The notes beneath the pieces are model-generated. The model saw nothing but the letters and a program-made list of their open reading frames with translations, was not told the origin of the DNA and made no database searches. Source: Calycina herbarum (Eukaryota; Ascomycota; Leotiomycetes; Helotiales; Pezizellaceae). From it: a DNA stretch of 56,982 nt. The position numbers and the translations under genes were made by a program. Below, piece after piece: positions 25,118 to 35,800 of this stretch. Location of the stretch: the NCBI GenBank assembly GCA_001414485.1, contig LLEY01000280.1:1-56982 (forward strand), read 5' to 3'. The stretch's first letter is position 1. Every line of letters begins with the position of its first letter.

Positions 25118-25270
25118 TGTGACAGCCGTCACGTGGCTGGAGGTCACGTGGGCGGTGTTACACCGGGATTCCTATCAAGTAGTAGAATAGCGAATTAGTC
25201 TGCCGATCAATTCTTATGCCTTTTGGCCGGCTGGCGCACTAGTAAAAGCTATTTATTCACGTCTGTTATA
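25118..25270 (+). repeat. Right terminal repeat of the TRIM-like element
   Basis: 153 bp; differs from the left copy mostly by C/T and G/A changes. Confidence 0.85.
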
Positions 25271-25275
25271 TATAG

Positions 25276-26805
25276 TCTTATCTCTTTAATTAGAACGTTT
25301 AGCTTCTCTTAAGCTATTAGGGAAATAAAGTTACCTATTACTTCTAAGTCTATTATAACTTATAACTTCTTCTCTCTTATTTCTATAGTTACTACTAACT
25401 GTCTTTCTCTTAAAGTAGTATCTAACTTTACTTTAATATATTAGACTTCGAAAGATCGATTTTCTTAATTATAATTCCTTCTCTTCTTATTCTTATACTA
25501 TAGAAAGAATCTTACTCTTTCCTTATTAGTATATACTATCTTATATACTAATCTATATTCTAGGATTCCTATTATCCTAGGAACTTCTCTTATAAATCGT
25601 TTTAGTATTTGTCTATAATTATATTAGATCTATTTATAACTAGTTTCTATAATAGCTTCTATAGACTATAGCTCTCTTATATATAGATAATCTAAAGTAG
25701 CCTCTAGTATACTTATCTCTAGTTTTATATAGTAAACCTTAAATATATAGTCTCTTAAATTCTTTTCTCTAATAGTCTAAATCCTAGACTAAGGAAAGAA
25801 TACTACTTCTTCTTTATCTAATAATACTACTTTATATATCTAATAATATTCTACTATTCTAATAGGTTTTAGTAATATTCCTTTAAACCGTTTCTATAAT
25901 AACTAGTCTAAGGTTAGACTTAGTTTATATCGTATCTATTATACTATTGTTTCTTAAACTATTTCTATAAACTATAGTTCTTCTATTAATAGGTAGTATA
26001 ATTCTTCTAGTTCCGTTTTAGTCTATCTAGTTATATTAAGCTCTCTTTACTCCTAAAATAGTATACTAAACAGTTATTATAAGTTGTATTTTCTAAATAC
26101 TAGCTTATTATTTCTAATTAATATAACTATAATATATTACTTAAACTCCTTTAATATAATATCTTTAGATAGTATCTTAAGAAAAGGGTTTTTAATTCGT
26201 CCTTTAAATCCTACTAGAACTTACTATATCTATATACTATTCTTATTTAAAATATTATATACCTTCTATATATCTCTAACCTTAGGATAAGTAGGCCTCT
26301 TAATTCATAGTTAGTTATATATAAGTTCTTTATCTTTAATAGTTTCTTACCTAGTAATTAGACTAACTAAAGTTATTATTTTAAGGTTATTTCTTATAAC
26401 TATATATATTATTAAAATAGTTAGGTTAACTCCTTATATTATATAAGAACTCTAGAAGTCTAGTTTCTAGTTATTAATATATATCTATTAATTTCCTTAT
26501 TTAAAGGTTCTAAGAAAAGCCTAAGTTTCTCTAACTTTAGAGTCTTCATTTCTTATTTCTCCTTCTAAACTAGAAGATAAATCTAATATCTCTAAAGAAC
26601 TAGTTAATAGTAGTAATTTATATTCTACTTAAAGAAGTTACTTAAATTCTATTACTAATTATATATTATAATATTCTTCGAGAAGAGGATCTCTATTATT
26701 ATTAGTATCTTATATACTACTAATTCTTTTATTATTTTCAATCTAGGTTCTATATCCTTATACCTTAAGTTCCTTATCTATAAGTTTAATATAATCGGTT
26801 AAGGC
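25276..26805 (-). pseudogene. 5' pol/gag portion of element D between its two insertions
   Basis: Colinear with 48663-50190 of element E on the minus strand. No intact ORF; the 68-codon opening at 26084-26290 on the plus strand is antisense to the element and absent as a feature in E. Confidence 0.65.
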
Positions 26806-26807
26806 TA

Positions 26808-28667
26808 ACGTGGTTTATCAGGACCCGGATCATATCAGGACCCGGATCAATTTTAGCGAATTCCCAACCCCCTTCCTTTATAACGCGTTTTTTCTACTAT
26901 ACATTATGTCAGTTATTCTACAAGAATCAAAAATCATTCTAGCTATCGAGGCTATTCGAACATCTAAAAAGCTAAGCCGTCGGAAGGCTGCAAAGCTCTA
27001 CAGAGTGCCCTTTTCTACACTAAACGGTAGAATAAACGGCCGAACTACTCTCCCTAAGCGACGGCCAGCAAACGTTAAATTGTCTAAGCTAGAAGAGGAA
27101 GTAATTGTTCGGAATATACTTGATCTAGATTCGAGAGGGTTTGCACCCCGGCTAGGTAGCGTAGAAGATATAGCGAATTATATACTTAAATCGCGAGGGG
27201 GAAAACGCGTCGGCAAGCTCTAGGCACATCGATTTATACAACGACAACCAGCTCTTAAGACGCGTTTTAATCGCGTTTATGATTTCTAAAGGGCCTTGTA
27301 CGAAGATTCTAAGCTAATTAGCTCGTGGTTCCGACTAGTTGAAAATATAAGGGCAAAATACGGTGTTTTAGACTACGACTTCTATAACTTCAACGAAACC
27401 GGGTTTATAATAGGTGTGATTTGCCCTACAATGGTTATAACCCGTGCAGATCGACGTAGTAGAGGCAAGGCAGTTCAGCCAGGGAATCGGGAATAGGCTA
27501 CAGCGATTGCTTGTATCAATGGTGAAGGCTGGAGTATCCCTCCATTTCTGGTGGTTCAAGGCAAGAACCACCTTTCAAATTAGTATACAAACGGCGGCCT
27601 CCCACCTAAATGGGTTATCAAACCGACAAGTAATAGATAGACAAATAATAAGACGGGTCTAGAATGGCTAAAACACTTCAATAAACACACTACTACTCGT
27701 ACAAAGGGTCCATATCGAATGCTAGTATTAGATAGGCATAAGAGTCACGAATCGGCCGAGTTCCAAGAGTACTACAAGGCACACAACATTATAACTCTTG
27801 GACTACCTCCTCATTCGTCCCATCTAACCCAGCCACTTAATGTTAGGTGCTTTAGTATATTAAAGCGGGCGTACAGTCGACAGATTAAGACGTTTATCAA
27901 AGCCCATATTAACCATATTACGAAGGTAGAGTTCTTTCTAGCCTTTGTAGCAGCATACAGGGAATCTATAACAGCCTAAAACGCTCAGGCTGGATTCCGT
28001 GGAGCTGGCTTAGTGCCCTTTGACCCACAAGTAGTGCTTTTAAAGCTTGATATAAAGTTACGAACTCCAACTCCTTCTAGACCCTCCACTGCCAACACCA
28101 ATCCTTGGGTCTCCCAGACCCCTTCCAACCCAACTAAAGCTCTTTCACAAACAACACTTGTTCGAAATCGAATTGCCCGTCATCAAGGGAGCTCGCCAAC
28201 TACACTCTTCGAGACAGTTGCTACATTAGCTAAGGGTACAGAGCGAATGGCCCATGAGATGACCCTTCTGTCCGCTGAGGTACACACCCTTCGAGCAGCC
28301 AACGAAGCCTTAAGCAAACGCCGTAGGGCTAAAAAGGCTCGTGTCCGTCAAGGGGGTGCACTAATAGTAGAGGATGCACAGGACATTATAGCCCAGAAGG
28401 ATATAGATAAGCAGACACGACGCGACGTATATGCGGCGGGGGGTAGTCATAAGGAGGGTCAACCGTCTAAGCGACACTGTGGAATCTGTGGAAAAGCTGG
28501 TCACAACGCACGAACTTGTCAAGAGGCTGTAGATATATCTAGTTCCTCGGATTCCGAGTAGTTTTAGTTAATTTAATATGTTATAGTTAATTTATTAAAA
28601 TTATAAGTTTAATGCCAAGGAAAACTGATCCGGGTCCTGATATGATCCGGGTCCTGATAAACCACGT
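26808..28667 (+). mobile_element. Fot1/pogo (Tc1-mariner superfamily) DNA transposon, 1860 bp, complete ends
   Basis: Perfect 42-bp terminal inverted repeats (26808-26849 and 28626-28667) start ACGTGGTTTATCAGG. Each holds a tandem pair of ATCAGGACCCGGATC. TA target duplications lie at 26806-26807 and 28668-28669. It sits in element D, whose relative E is uninterrupted at the matching place (around 50195). Composition is much less AT-rich than its host, so it is a late arrival that has been through limited RIP. Confidence 0.95.
26906..28561 (+). pseudogene. Fot1/pogo transposase with six nonsense codons and mutated DDE residues
   Basis: The frame from ATG 26906 (MSVILQESKIILAIEAI) to TAG 28559 spans 551 codons in one frame. 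It would cut and paste the element by DDE/D chemistry. Visible parts are an N-terminal psq/CENP-B-type helix-turn-helix (KLSRRKAAKLYRVPFSTL), the DDE core, a coiled region, and a C-terminal CCHC knuckle (CGICGKAGHNARTC). In-frame stops lie at 27221, 27287, 27494, 27581, 27638 and 27977. Four are TAG where family members commonly have Trp, and two are TAA. The first catalytic Asp is Asn at 27392-27394 (YNFNETGF), the third is Asn at 27839-27841 (QPLNVRCF), and the second survives at 27731 (VLDRHKSH). All are G-to-A or C-to-T changes. Confidence 0.93.
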
Positions 28668-29685
28668 TATCTATTATTAAATAGTAGTATTAATTTATTT
28701 CTTTCTCTTAGAGTCTTTCTTCTTACTATACTTATTTACTCTATAACTTAATAGGCTATAATTATAATATAAGTTCTACTTGTATTAACGATTTCGCTCT
28801 TTCTAAGAAAGTCCTTCTTTTTTTAGAAAGGTTTTCTTCTATATAGTGTTTGCTTCCTTACTATGTTTATTAGTATAAGAGTGCTTCTACTTCTCTAACC
28901 TTTTACTCTTTTCCCTATGCCTAAGGTTACTCTTTCTAAATTTATATAAGCAGTTATCTAACTAAATAACTTCCTTAATTATACCTATAATAGTTAAGAA
29001 TTATATATTCTACTTAGCTATTTCCTTATAGATATATATCTTTAATCCTCTATAAAAGAGTTCTATAAGAGTAATAGTATCTTATTCTAACTTTATCTTA
29101 TAACATTAAAATTTATTAGTATAATCTATTACTAATCTAGTCTAGTATAATTCTAAAAGCTTATATATAACTATTTAGATTATATTAAAGTCTCTAAAAA
29201 CTTTCCTAATAGTTACCTTAAATCCTCTCTAAGATTTAAACATAATCTTAGTTAATTCTATCTTTCTATCTTTATCCTTATTCTTAAAGAAGTCCTCTAA
29301 GTATAGCTAGGCCTATTCTAATACTAATCCCCTAAGATAGAAGATAGCAAAGATAGTTTATAAATTATAATTACCTTTAAACTTATTAGAGTTAAAGTTA
29401 AAGTAGATGTCTATCTAGAGAAGGAACAAGTCGAGTTCCTTTCGCTTCCTATAATACGTATCTAGTATCTTAACTTTAATAGACTCAAGTGCTTCGACCT
29501 TATAAGGCTCGAGAGCGTCTAGTATACTAACATTGTCGTCGTTCCTAGTTAACTATATACCAGCAGGTGTTCTTCTAGTCGCGCTTCTAGATGTTCCTAC
29601 AACGTTAACTCGACTAGTATTCGAGCTAGCTGCTATAAGGGTTACTAGGGCTATAGCGACTAAACTTCTAAGTAGGTACTTAAAG
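28668..29685 (-). pseudogene. gag of element D (RIP-broken)
   Basis: Minus-strand region between the Fot1 insertion and the 5' LTR. The zinc knuckle at about 28755-28769 reads C-Y-N-C with the downstream His altered; the gag body follows at 29000-29560. Element E covers only the first part and ends at the equivalent of about 28897. Confidence 0.7.
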
Positions 29686-30119
29686 TATAACAAAACTTAA
29701 ATAAACTAAACAAAGATAACTAAGTCTTAAAGGTTAGTATATAGATAAGAAGTATAGATATACTAGGTTGTTTACTTAGAAGTAAACTCGTTACTTATAT
29801 CAAAGATATTAAATAATATAATAAGATTAATAACTAAAGTTAAGTATAAAGCTCCTATCTAATAGCAGACGTACTAGTCTTATATAGAACTGTAGTCTCC
29901 TGTTCTAATCGCTCTAGTCGCTCGCCCTAATCGCTTCAGTCGACAGGCGACTTAAGCGACTTAGACGACTAGGTCACGTAATGTTTTCTACCTAAAGAAA
30001 TCCATAGATCGCTTAGCTAGCCTAAGAATCCCTATTCTATAAGAGTTCTTAATAGTGCTTAACCTGTCAGGACTCCGCCTAGTCTTCACTCGTTATATAC
30101 TCACACGTGATTCGTAACA
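29686..30119 (-). repeat. 5' LTR of element D
   Basis: 434 bp, same length as the 3' LTR. Ends CGTAACA, followed by the CTATA target duplication. Confidence 0.9.
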
Positions 30120-30645
30120 CTATAGTTCTATCTACGAAGATAACGCGGGTTATATACCTAGAGAAAAGAGGTTGCTTAGTAAGTATAAGCTATAAGAAGC
30201 TGAAATCTTATACGAGCTATAAAGAGCTAGAATCTTATAGAAGCTGAGATCTCGCTATAGCTCTCGTTATAGCTCTCGTTATAGATCTATATATCCCGAG
30301 GTAATTACTAAAATTATATACTTATTATATATATTCTTCTAGGTTACGAACCAGCGCTATAATAATAAGTTTAATACTATCTCTTATTTTACTTTTTATA
30401 TAGAAATATTAAGTTATCTTTATAAAATAGCTATTAGTCTCTATCTATACTAAGAAGCTCGTAGAAAGTATAAGAAGTTATAGATATATTAAAAGACTTT
30501 TTATAAGTTTTATATTAAGTTTTAGAAGTTAGTAGATAAAGCTGAAGTTCTAGAATAAGACTATATTAATAACCTATTTACTAAGCTAACTTTTAACTTA
30601 TAATAATCTCTTATTATTACTACGCTTTAAGCTAATAGTAATATA

Positions 30646-30955
30646 TATTACGAAATATAACTAAAAGCAAAGATATAAGAGTATATATATATAAATACGA
30701 GAATTTAAAGCTATAGTTCTATCTACGAAGGTAACGCGGGTTATATACCTAGAGAAAAGAGGTTACTAAGTAAGTATAAGCTATAAGAAGCTGAAATCTC
30801 GTACGAGCTATAAAGAGCTAGAATCACGTATAGCTAAGATCTCGCTATAGCTCTCGTTATAGCTCTTGTTATAGATCTACATATCTCGAAGTGATTACCG
30901 AGGTTACGTGCTTTGTTACGTATATTCTTCTAGGTTACAGACTAGTGCTATAATA
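30646..30955. repeat. Solo LTR H2
   Basis: 310 bp, starts TATTACGA and ends CTATAATA (undamaged form TGTTACG...GTAACA). Flanked by ATATA at 30641-30645 and 30956-30960. It is a second independent solo LTR of the H family and provides the empty version of the site into which D inserted in H1. Confidence 0.88.
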
Positions 30956-30960
30956 ATATA

Positions 30961-31798
30961 GACCTCTTCTATACTTTTACTAGTAGTATTAATAATAATC
31001 TATAATATATTACTAGTTAAAAAGCTAAAATATAATCTATAAACCTTACTAGTATACTAAATAAGTATATATTTACTATTCTTTCTCTTACTATAAACAC
31101 GTCTACTAGATTCTAATACTTAGAAATTTCTACTACTAATACTTAGTAGCTACTCTCTAATAAGTATTATAATTATAAAGAGGTTAGCTATTATATTAAG
31201 TTCTATCTAAAGCTAATATTTATAATATTTTTAGTAACTTTGTCTTTTATAAGAATAAAAGAAATATAGATTTATATAAAGGATTAAATATTTTAAAATT
31301 GTTAAATTACTAATTAAATATTTAAAAGTAGAAATATTTAAATTCTTCTATTCTTTTACTTATATAGAGAAGTAGATTATAAATACTTTCTACTTCTTTT
31401 GTAAAATAAAGTAGTAGAATAATTAAGGTTATCTACTTAATATACGAATAATACTAAGAGCGCTTCTTTTCTATCTACCTCTCTTCTTTTGTTATCGACA
31501 ACGACAATATTAACTACGATACTAACATAGACCTTACTTCTCTAGTCTACTTACGACCGTCGAGGGAGAGATAAGCAGTAGTTTTACGAATTTCCACCTA
31601 CAAGGTAAGCAAATCTCAGGTTTGCTCTCTTAGAAAGAGCTGTAACAGTGAATAACTATCTATCTCAGAGCTAGAAGCACGCCTACATTCGAACTAAACA
31701 GTTGCACCTCTCTCGGGGAGCAAACACACTTGATGTGGCAGTCGCCAACAGTTGTTATCAAGGGAAATTCCCGAGAACAGGCAAAACAAATACTGATC
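30961..31798. other. Edge of the repeat block; no gene seen
   Basis: RIP-like AT-rich DNA continues to about 31440 and then changes sharply to ordinary composition at about 31490. Nothing coding is recognised. Confidence 0.4.
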
Positions 31799-32186
31799 TT
31801 ATTTTAAATCCCCCGCGTTCCAAAGTTTAACAACCCGCGATTCCTCGAACCTACCCCTCGAACCTCTGCCGAACCAATTCTTCAACTCTCTCCAACAAAA
31901 AACCACTGTCCTAGGAAATTGATCTGATTGTGGCATTGGAAGAAACACAATCTGCCAGGGACGCATTGGGCCGTTACACGATACTTGGAAGCCTGCGAGA
32001 AGAGAGGCACAATTGAGCTCCTGGGGAGCTTGGACTCGGTCTTCAATACTTGCCGCGATGTCCTTCGAAAGGATGATATTTTTTGACTGTGGCATTAGTG
32101 CTGCTATATACGGGGCGGAAGGGGCATACTTAGGTGCGATCGAGGAGATTGCGACCAGTGGAACCTCTCGTGGATTTATGTTTGAG
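31799..32186 (-). CDS. Possible hypothetical ORF or exon
   Basis: An ATG at 32095 gives 98 residues ending at 31799. The same frame is open upstream to about 32186 without another ATG, preceded by an AAAAG that could be an acceptor. The product includes WQIVFLPMPQSDQFPR and KNWFGRGSRGR. The opposite strand is also open (32013-32198), so strand choice is uncertain. No family is recognised. Confidence 0.25.
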
Positions 32187-32841
32187 GTTGACTTTTAGAT
32201 TGAATTGAAATGATAATACAAGTTGCTGTGCTTGGATCGTCATTTTGCTTCAATCTGCAAGTTCAGTTTCAAGCTTCAAGCCCCAGGAGACTCTAGACGT
32301 TCTCTTACGCACTTGTGGTACAGATCTATCGTTCTGATACTCGTCGGTATTAAACTGCCACCGCCAAATGAAGGCGGCACCCCTTTTGTCTGGCTGCATC
32401 CCATTGACGCCATTGAGGCCATTGAGAACCCATATTCTCGTAGTCGGCTGGGAGACTAAGTGCGATCAATCCCGGAAATGTTGCACTAGTATTGTTCTGC
32501 AATTTCTCACGTCGTGGTGTTGGCGGATCTCAAAATTTCAGGGCAAATGCCCTGCGAGAAAGAGGGGCTGGCAATTTCAATTCATTTCAGTTTCCAGTCT
32601 CGATACATGAAATAAATAGAGTACGTCTTCTCCATTTTTCTAGTCATTACAGGACCTAATATTAACAGTAAATCGCCGTTTTGCCTTTTCCCATCTGCCT
32701 TGGCAAACAACGGCGCCCGGTGTTTATCTTATATGAAGAAACGAGTGAGATTTCTCAGGTTCTGCAAAGGAAAGTCTTCCAACGGCTAATACAGAAAGAA
32801 CACTAAAACATTTTCGCATTTCTTAATTTCCTGCTCCCTCT
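32187..32841. other. Intergenic region downstream of the kinesin gene
   Basis: Normal base composition with no supported gene; several short overlapping ORFs are not convincing. Probably holds the kinesin 3' UTR. Confidence 0.4.
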
Positions 32842-35028
32842 TCATTTCCAAGTACTGCCCCGTGGTGGAGCAGGACTCTTCCCTCGAGTATCTGAAGAGC
32901 CCCGAGAAGATAGACCACCCCTCGCACCACCTGTAGCCTTTCCTCTTGTACTCGCAACAGCTGCAGCAGCAGGTTTCGCTGGCATCGTGGTGTTGCCCTC
33001 TTCTTCACCTCCCGCACCCGCAAACTTTGTCACAATATTCTTCGCTGGCTTTTTCTGCGTAACACTGCTTACCAAACTGCCAAAATTCATCGTCTGAATC
33101 GATTCCTCTAGCTCACCAATACTAGCTGCTTGGATAAAGAGTACTTTACCACTAGTGAACCCATCTTTCAGCAATTTTGTAAGCTGCTTCTCTCGGAATG
33201 GAACATGTTTTCTGTCTTCGCTCATGGCATTGAGCACGCCTTTCAATGCTGCAAGGTCGGAATTGATAGCTTTTGTTTCCGTCTTACGCTCATTGCCCTC
33301 TTTCATAGATTCGGAACCGGCGAGATCGACAAATGTGATTGCGGAGCGGGTCGTTGTGATGGCTCCAGATGCTTCTGTCCTTGAAGCTTGAACCTGGAAT
33401 GACAAGAACATGTGGGAGCGCGAAGAGGTATCATTCTTTTGAGTTTGGCCGGATCTTCGATTCTTATTTACTCTCTCAATGATTTCTCTAGCGGACGCAA
33501 CATTGTCGACACTTTCCGTTTTTGCTGGCAGTATCTCTTCGCGGATGGGCCACATACCACCGGGCCCCTCTAAAGGTTTCAGTGCATCTCGCCCTCCAGA
33601 GAGATCGTATATCTTATCTTCATATACTTCGACAAAACGGCCATTGACGCTGTATTCTGTTCCGTAGGATTTTTCAAGTTGAGTGAAGATTTGTTCTAGG
33701 GCCATATCAAGCATCGCACTCATGGTGTATGTCTTCCCGGAGCCGGTTTGTCCATATGCAAGGACGGTAATGTCGTAGCCCTGAAGGGCAGCCTCTAGGA
33801 TTTCACTTAGGTCGCGGAACAGGGTGGGGTTGTCATCTTCGGGGCTAAAAATACGGTCGAAATTAAACTCGTAATTTTTACCCTGTCTGTTGACGACTTC
33901 AACTTTATCGCCGCCACGGATTTCGATGTTTTATCTGGGGCGATCACCTTGTGGAGGTCGAATACGTAACCATGAGCGGAAACTACCTTTGCTCTCGATA
34001 AGTTCCAGCTTGAGTTTCTTGACAAGGGTCTCCAATTCTTCCTGTCGAATCATATAAGATTCCTTCTCGGACGTCAGCCGCGTCTCCATGAAAATCTTTT
34101 CATTGGAGAGGTCTTCAAAGGCCGTTTGGAGTTTTGCCATCTTCTTTGTAGCCTGGTCAATATCCTGGTCTCCCTTAAGACCTTTCTTCTGCAGCAGCTC
34201 TTTTACTTGAGCCAGCTCGTCTTCAAGGGCTGAGTTTTTCGACTGCAAATTCAAGAGCTCTTCACTCTCTGCGGCGCTGTCCTTGACCCTCATGCTTTGA
34301 ATCTTAGATGCATCGAGGGGTGGACTCGTGGAACGTGCTGCCTCTCTGGCGGCCTTGGTTTCCCGTTTACTCTCTTTCAGCTCTCTTTCGAGATTTCTAA
34401 TCTTCTCGTTTTTGTCCATCGTTTCCACGGCCATATTATTATTCCTTTCCTGTACAGCATCGAACGTTGCTTTTTTTTCTTCGAGTTCGCTTTGCAGCTG
34501 GGCTATAAGCACATTTTGATCCCGCGCTTGGGCGCGAGAGTGATTCTCCCGGGCGCGCATCTCGTGAACCCCCTCTTTCAGTACTCTATTGTCCGCGGTG
34601 AGTTGATCATTTTCATCGGCCAAATTTCTGACGATTTCGTTTTGTACGTCCATTTTCATCTGAATTCCCTTGAATTCTTCCTCGAGCTCCTCCGCGAATT
34701 CCACTGACTTGGTCGATGATATCGATTTTTTTCTTAAATCCGAAAATGCAGATGTGATTCTCTGCTTGATGCTCTCCAAATCATTCGCTCTGTTTAGCCC
34801 TTCTGTTCGAGCTGTGATCATCACTTCTGATCCACTTTGTTTAAACGTATTATCTTCTTCATTTGGCTGTTCCTCGGGAATGGTCTCCTCAGCTTCTTGC
34901 TCCTTTTTACCTATCGAATTGAGGAAATTTATGTCTTCTTCTGTCGCTTTTTCGTCTTGCTCACGAGAATTACGGGACTTGGTATTTCTGCCAATGAAAC
35001 CCTTAAAAAAACCTTTCTTTTCAGACAT
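32842..35028 (-). pseudogene. C-terminal-motor kinesin (kinesin-14-like) gene with one in-frame TAA
   Basis: One frame of 728 codons from ATG 35028 (A at -3) to the stop at 32842, interrupted only by TAA at 33931-33933 (codon 366). Residues 1-120 are charged (MSEKKGFFKGFIGRNTKSRN start). About 120-350 is coiled coil for dimerisation. The motor begins at about 353 (LRIRPPQGD) and has the P-loop GQTGSGKT at 426-433, NDTSSRSH (switch I) at 532-539 and DLAGSE (switch II) at 568-573. A Gly/Ala/Arg/Ser-rich tail follows. N-terminal coil plus C-terminal motor is the kinesin-14 (Kar3/KlpA, minus-end-directed) layout. Parts after switch II diverge (AINSDLAALKGVL for the usual INKSL; FREKQLTKLL for YRNSKLT). 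No GT-AG pair I tested removes the stop while keeping frame and the RPP motif. It could be a pseudogene, a readthrough gene or a strain-specific null. A conventional ATG at 35100 in the same frame is possible but less likely. Confidence 0.85.
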
Positions 35029-35100
35029 GTTGCAAATTGATAAGAGGTACGAACGTATGTTGAGCTCAATAATTGGGGAATACGAGGAACTAACGAGCAT

Positions 35101-35395
35101 GGGGTTGAAAGATGTTCATTATAATTAACGCGTGCGTTCTCTTTGAAAAGATTTCTTTGTTTCTAGCGGCTCAACCTTTTGCATCGGAGAACGTATTACC
35201 CTATGTGGAAATATTATTGTCTCTTTGTTTTCTGGCAAGTAACAAAGCCTGAACGGATTCGGTTTGCTACTATAACCAAGTGTTTCGGCAATACTCGGCA
35301 ATGTTATGCTTTGTTCTCTGTGGCGGCATACTTTGATATTCTAAAGGAAAAGAGTTAACGAAGGAGAGTAGATCTCAAATATAAGTAGGTAGCTT
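35101..35395. promoter_or_regulatory. Upstream region of the kinesin gene
   Basis: Ordinary composition, no ORF; presumably the kinesin promoter. No specific motif is claimed. Confidence 0.3.
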
Positions 35396-35800
35396 ATGCG
35401 ATACAACCCGCTTCTTCCAGACAAAATCCATTACCTTGCCAATTCTAGACCAACTAAAATACAACGAATATATCACCAAAATGAAGTTTTTAACGGACAC
35501 CCCCCCAACACCTCACCCCCACTTTTCTACCCAGTAACGCACGCTCGTTTGAACAGCATGGTCGAGGTAGTAATCGTTAGCCTCTTCGTACAGGTCTTAG
35601 TACTCGTTTGGATCCTGTTCACCATTAATGCTCAAGGTAACTGGACACAATGGGGTCGGTTCATTGCCAAGATAGCCTTGGTCGTTGCTTTGGCACAGCA
35701 ATTCAAAGCGGTAACAATATTGGTGAAGCGGCATAACCAATTGGAGGCGTGCTTTGCTGCTATGTTTTTGTCGAGGAAGTTGGGGAACTCGGGGGACTGA
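35396..35800 (+). CDS. Small putative membrane protein
   Basis: ATG at 35396, 134 codons to TGA. An internal ATG at 35558 would give an 80-residue form starting MVEVVIVSLFVQVLVLVWIL, a clear hydrophobic helix, followed by a second hydrophobic stretch (FIAKIALVVALAQQF). No homology is recognised and no intron is needed. Composition is unaffected by RIP. Its isolation on a gene island between repeats makes it either a lineage-specific gene or a chance ORF. Confidence 0.35.
   Translation: MRYNPLLPDKIHYLANSRPTKIQRIYHQNEVFNGHPPNTSPPLFYPVTHARLNSMVEVVIVSLFVQVLVLVWILFTINAQGNWTQWGRFIAKIALVVALAQQFKAVTILVKRHNQLEACFAAMFLSRKLGNSGD

Larger units (their letters stand above)
24679..25270 (+). mobile_element. 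TRIM-like mini LTR element (592 bp) inside element D
   Basis: Two 153-bp direct terminal repeats (24679-24831 and 25118-25270) start TGTGACAGCCGTCACGTGG. They enclose 286 bp of non-coding DNA with a purine-rich AGAAGCGGGGA before the second repeat. The target duplication is TATAG (24674-24678, 25271-25275). The colinear site in element E (around 48658-48663, GATATAGTC) is empty, which proves the insertion. The terminal repeats keep CpA/TpG and differ by few transitions, so it is younger than D. It has no coding capacity and would depend on proteins from another element. Confidence 0.9.
20380..30119 (-). mobile_element. Element D: Ty3/gypsy LTR retrotransposon, minus strand, with two later insertions
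   Basis: Two 434-bp LTRs lie at 20380-20813 and 29686-30119, with a target duplication CTATA at 20375-20379 and 30120-30124. The uninterrupted site is visible in solo LTR H2. Pol lies on the minus strand. The reverse-transcriptase core at 23749-23760 reads YLDN, a mutated YLDD. The gag zinc knuckle is at about 28755-28769 with its His codon altered to Tyr. Element E at 44863-50420 is a colinear relative, except for a variable segment next to the 3' LTR. Inserted elements are the TRIM at 24679-25270 and the Fot1/pogo at 26808-28667. Length without them is about 7.3 kb. Confidence 0.92.
20310..30364. repeat. Solo LTR H1, split by element D
   Basis: A 310-bp LTR (20310-20379 plus 30120-30364, allowing for the 5-bp duplication) flanked by ATAAG at 20305-20309 and 30365-30369. 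It is the same family as H2 at 30646-30955. Because its own target duplication is intact and there is no internal region, it is a solo LTR left by LTR-LTR recombination. Confidence 0.88.

Noticed and set aside
26084..26290. 68-codon hydrophobic plus-strand ORF
   Set aside because: Lies antisense to element D coding DNA; the hydrophobic content follows from TTA/ATA-rich RIPed sequence.
20310..30955. Reading H1 and H2 as the two LTRs of one short element
   Set aside because: Each has its own 5-bp target duplication (ATAAG and ATATA), so they are two solo LTRs.
33900..34010. A small intron that would remove the kinesin TAA
   Set aside because: GT...AG pairs tested here (donors near GTAGTTTCC, GTATTCG, GTGATCG; acceptors CCCAG, AACAG, GACAG) are too short, shift the frame, or delete the conserved RPP start of the motor.
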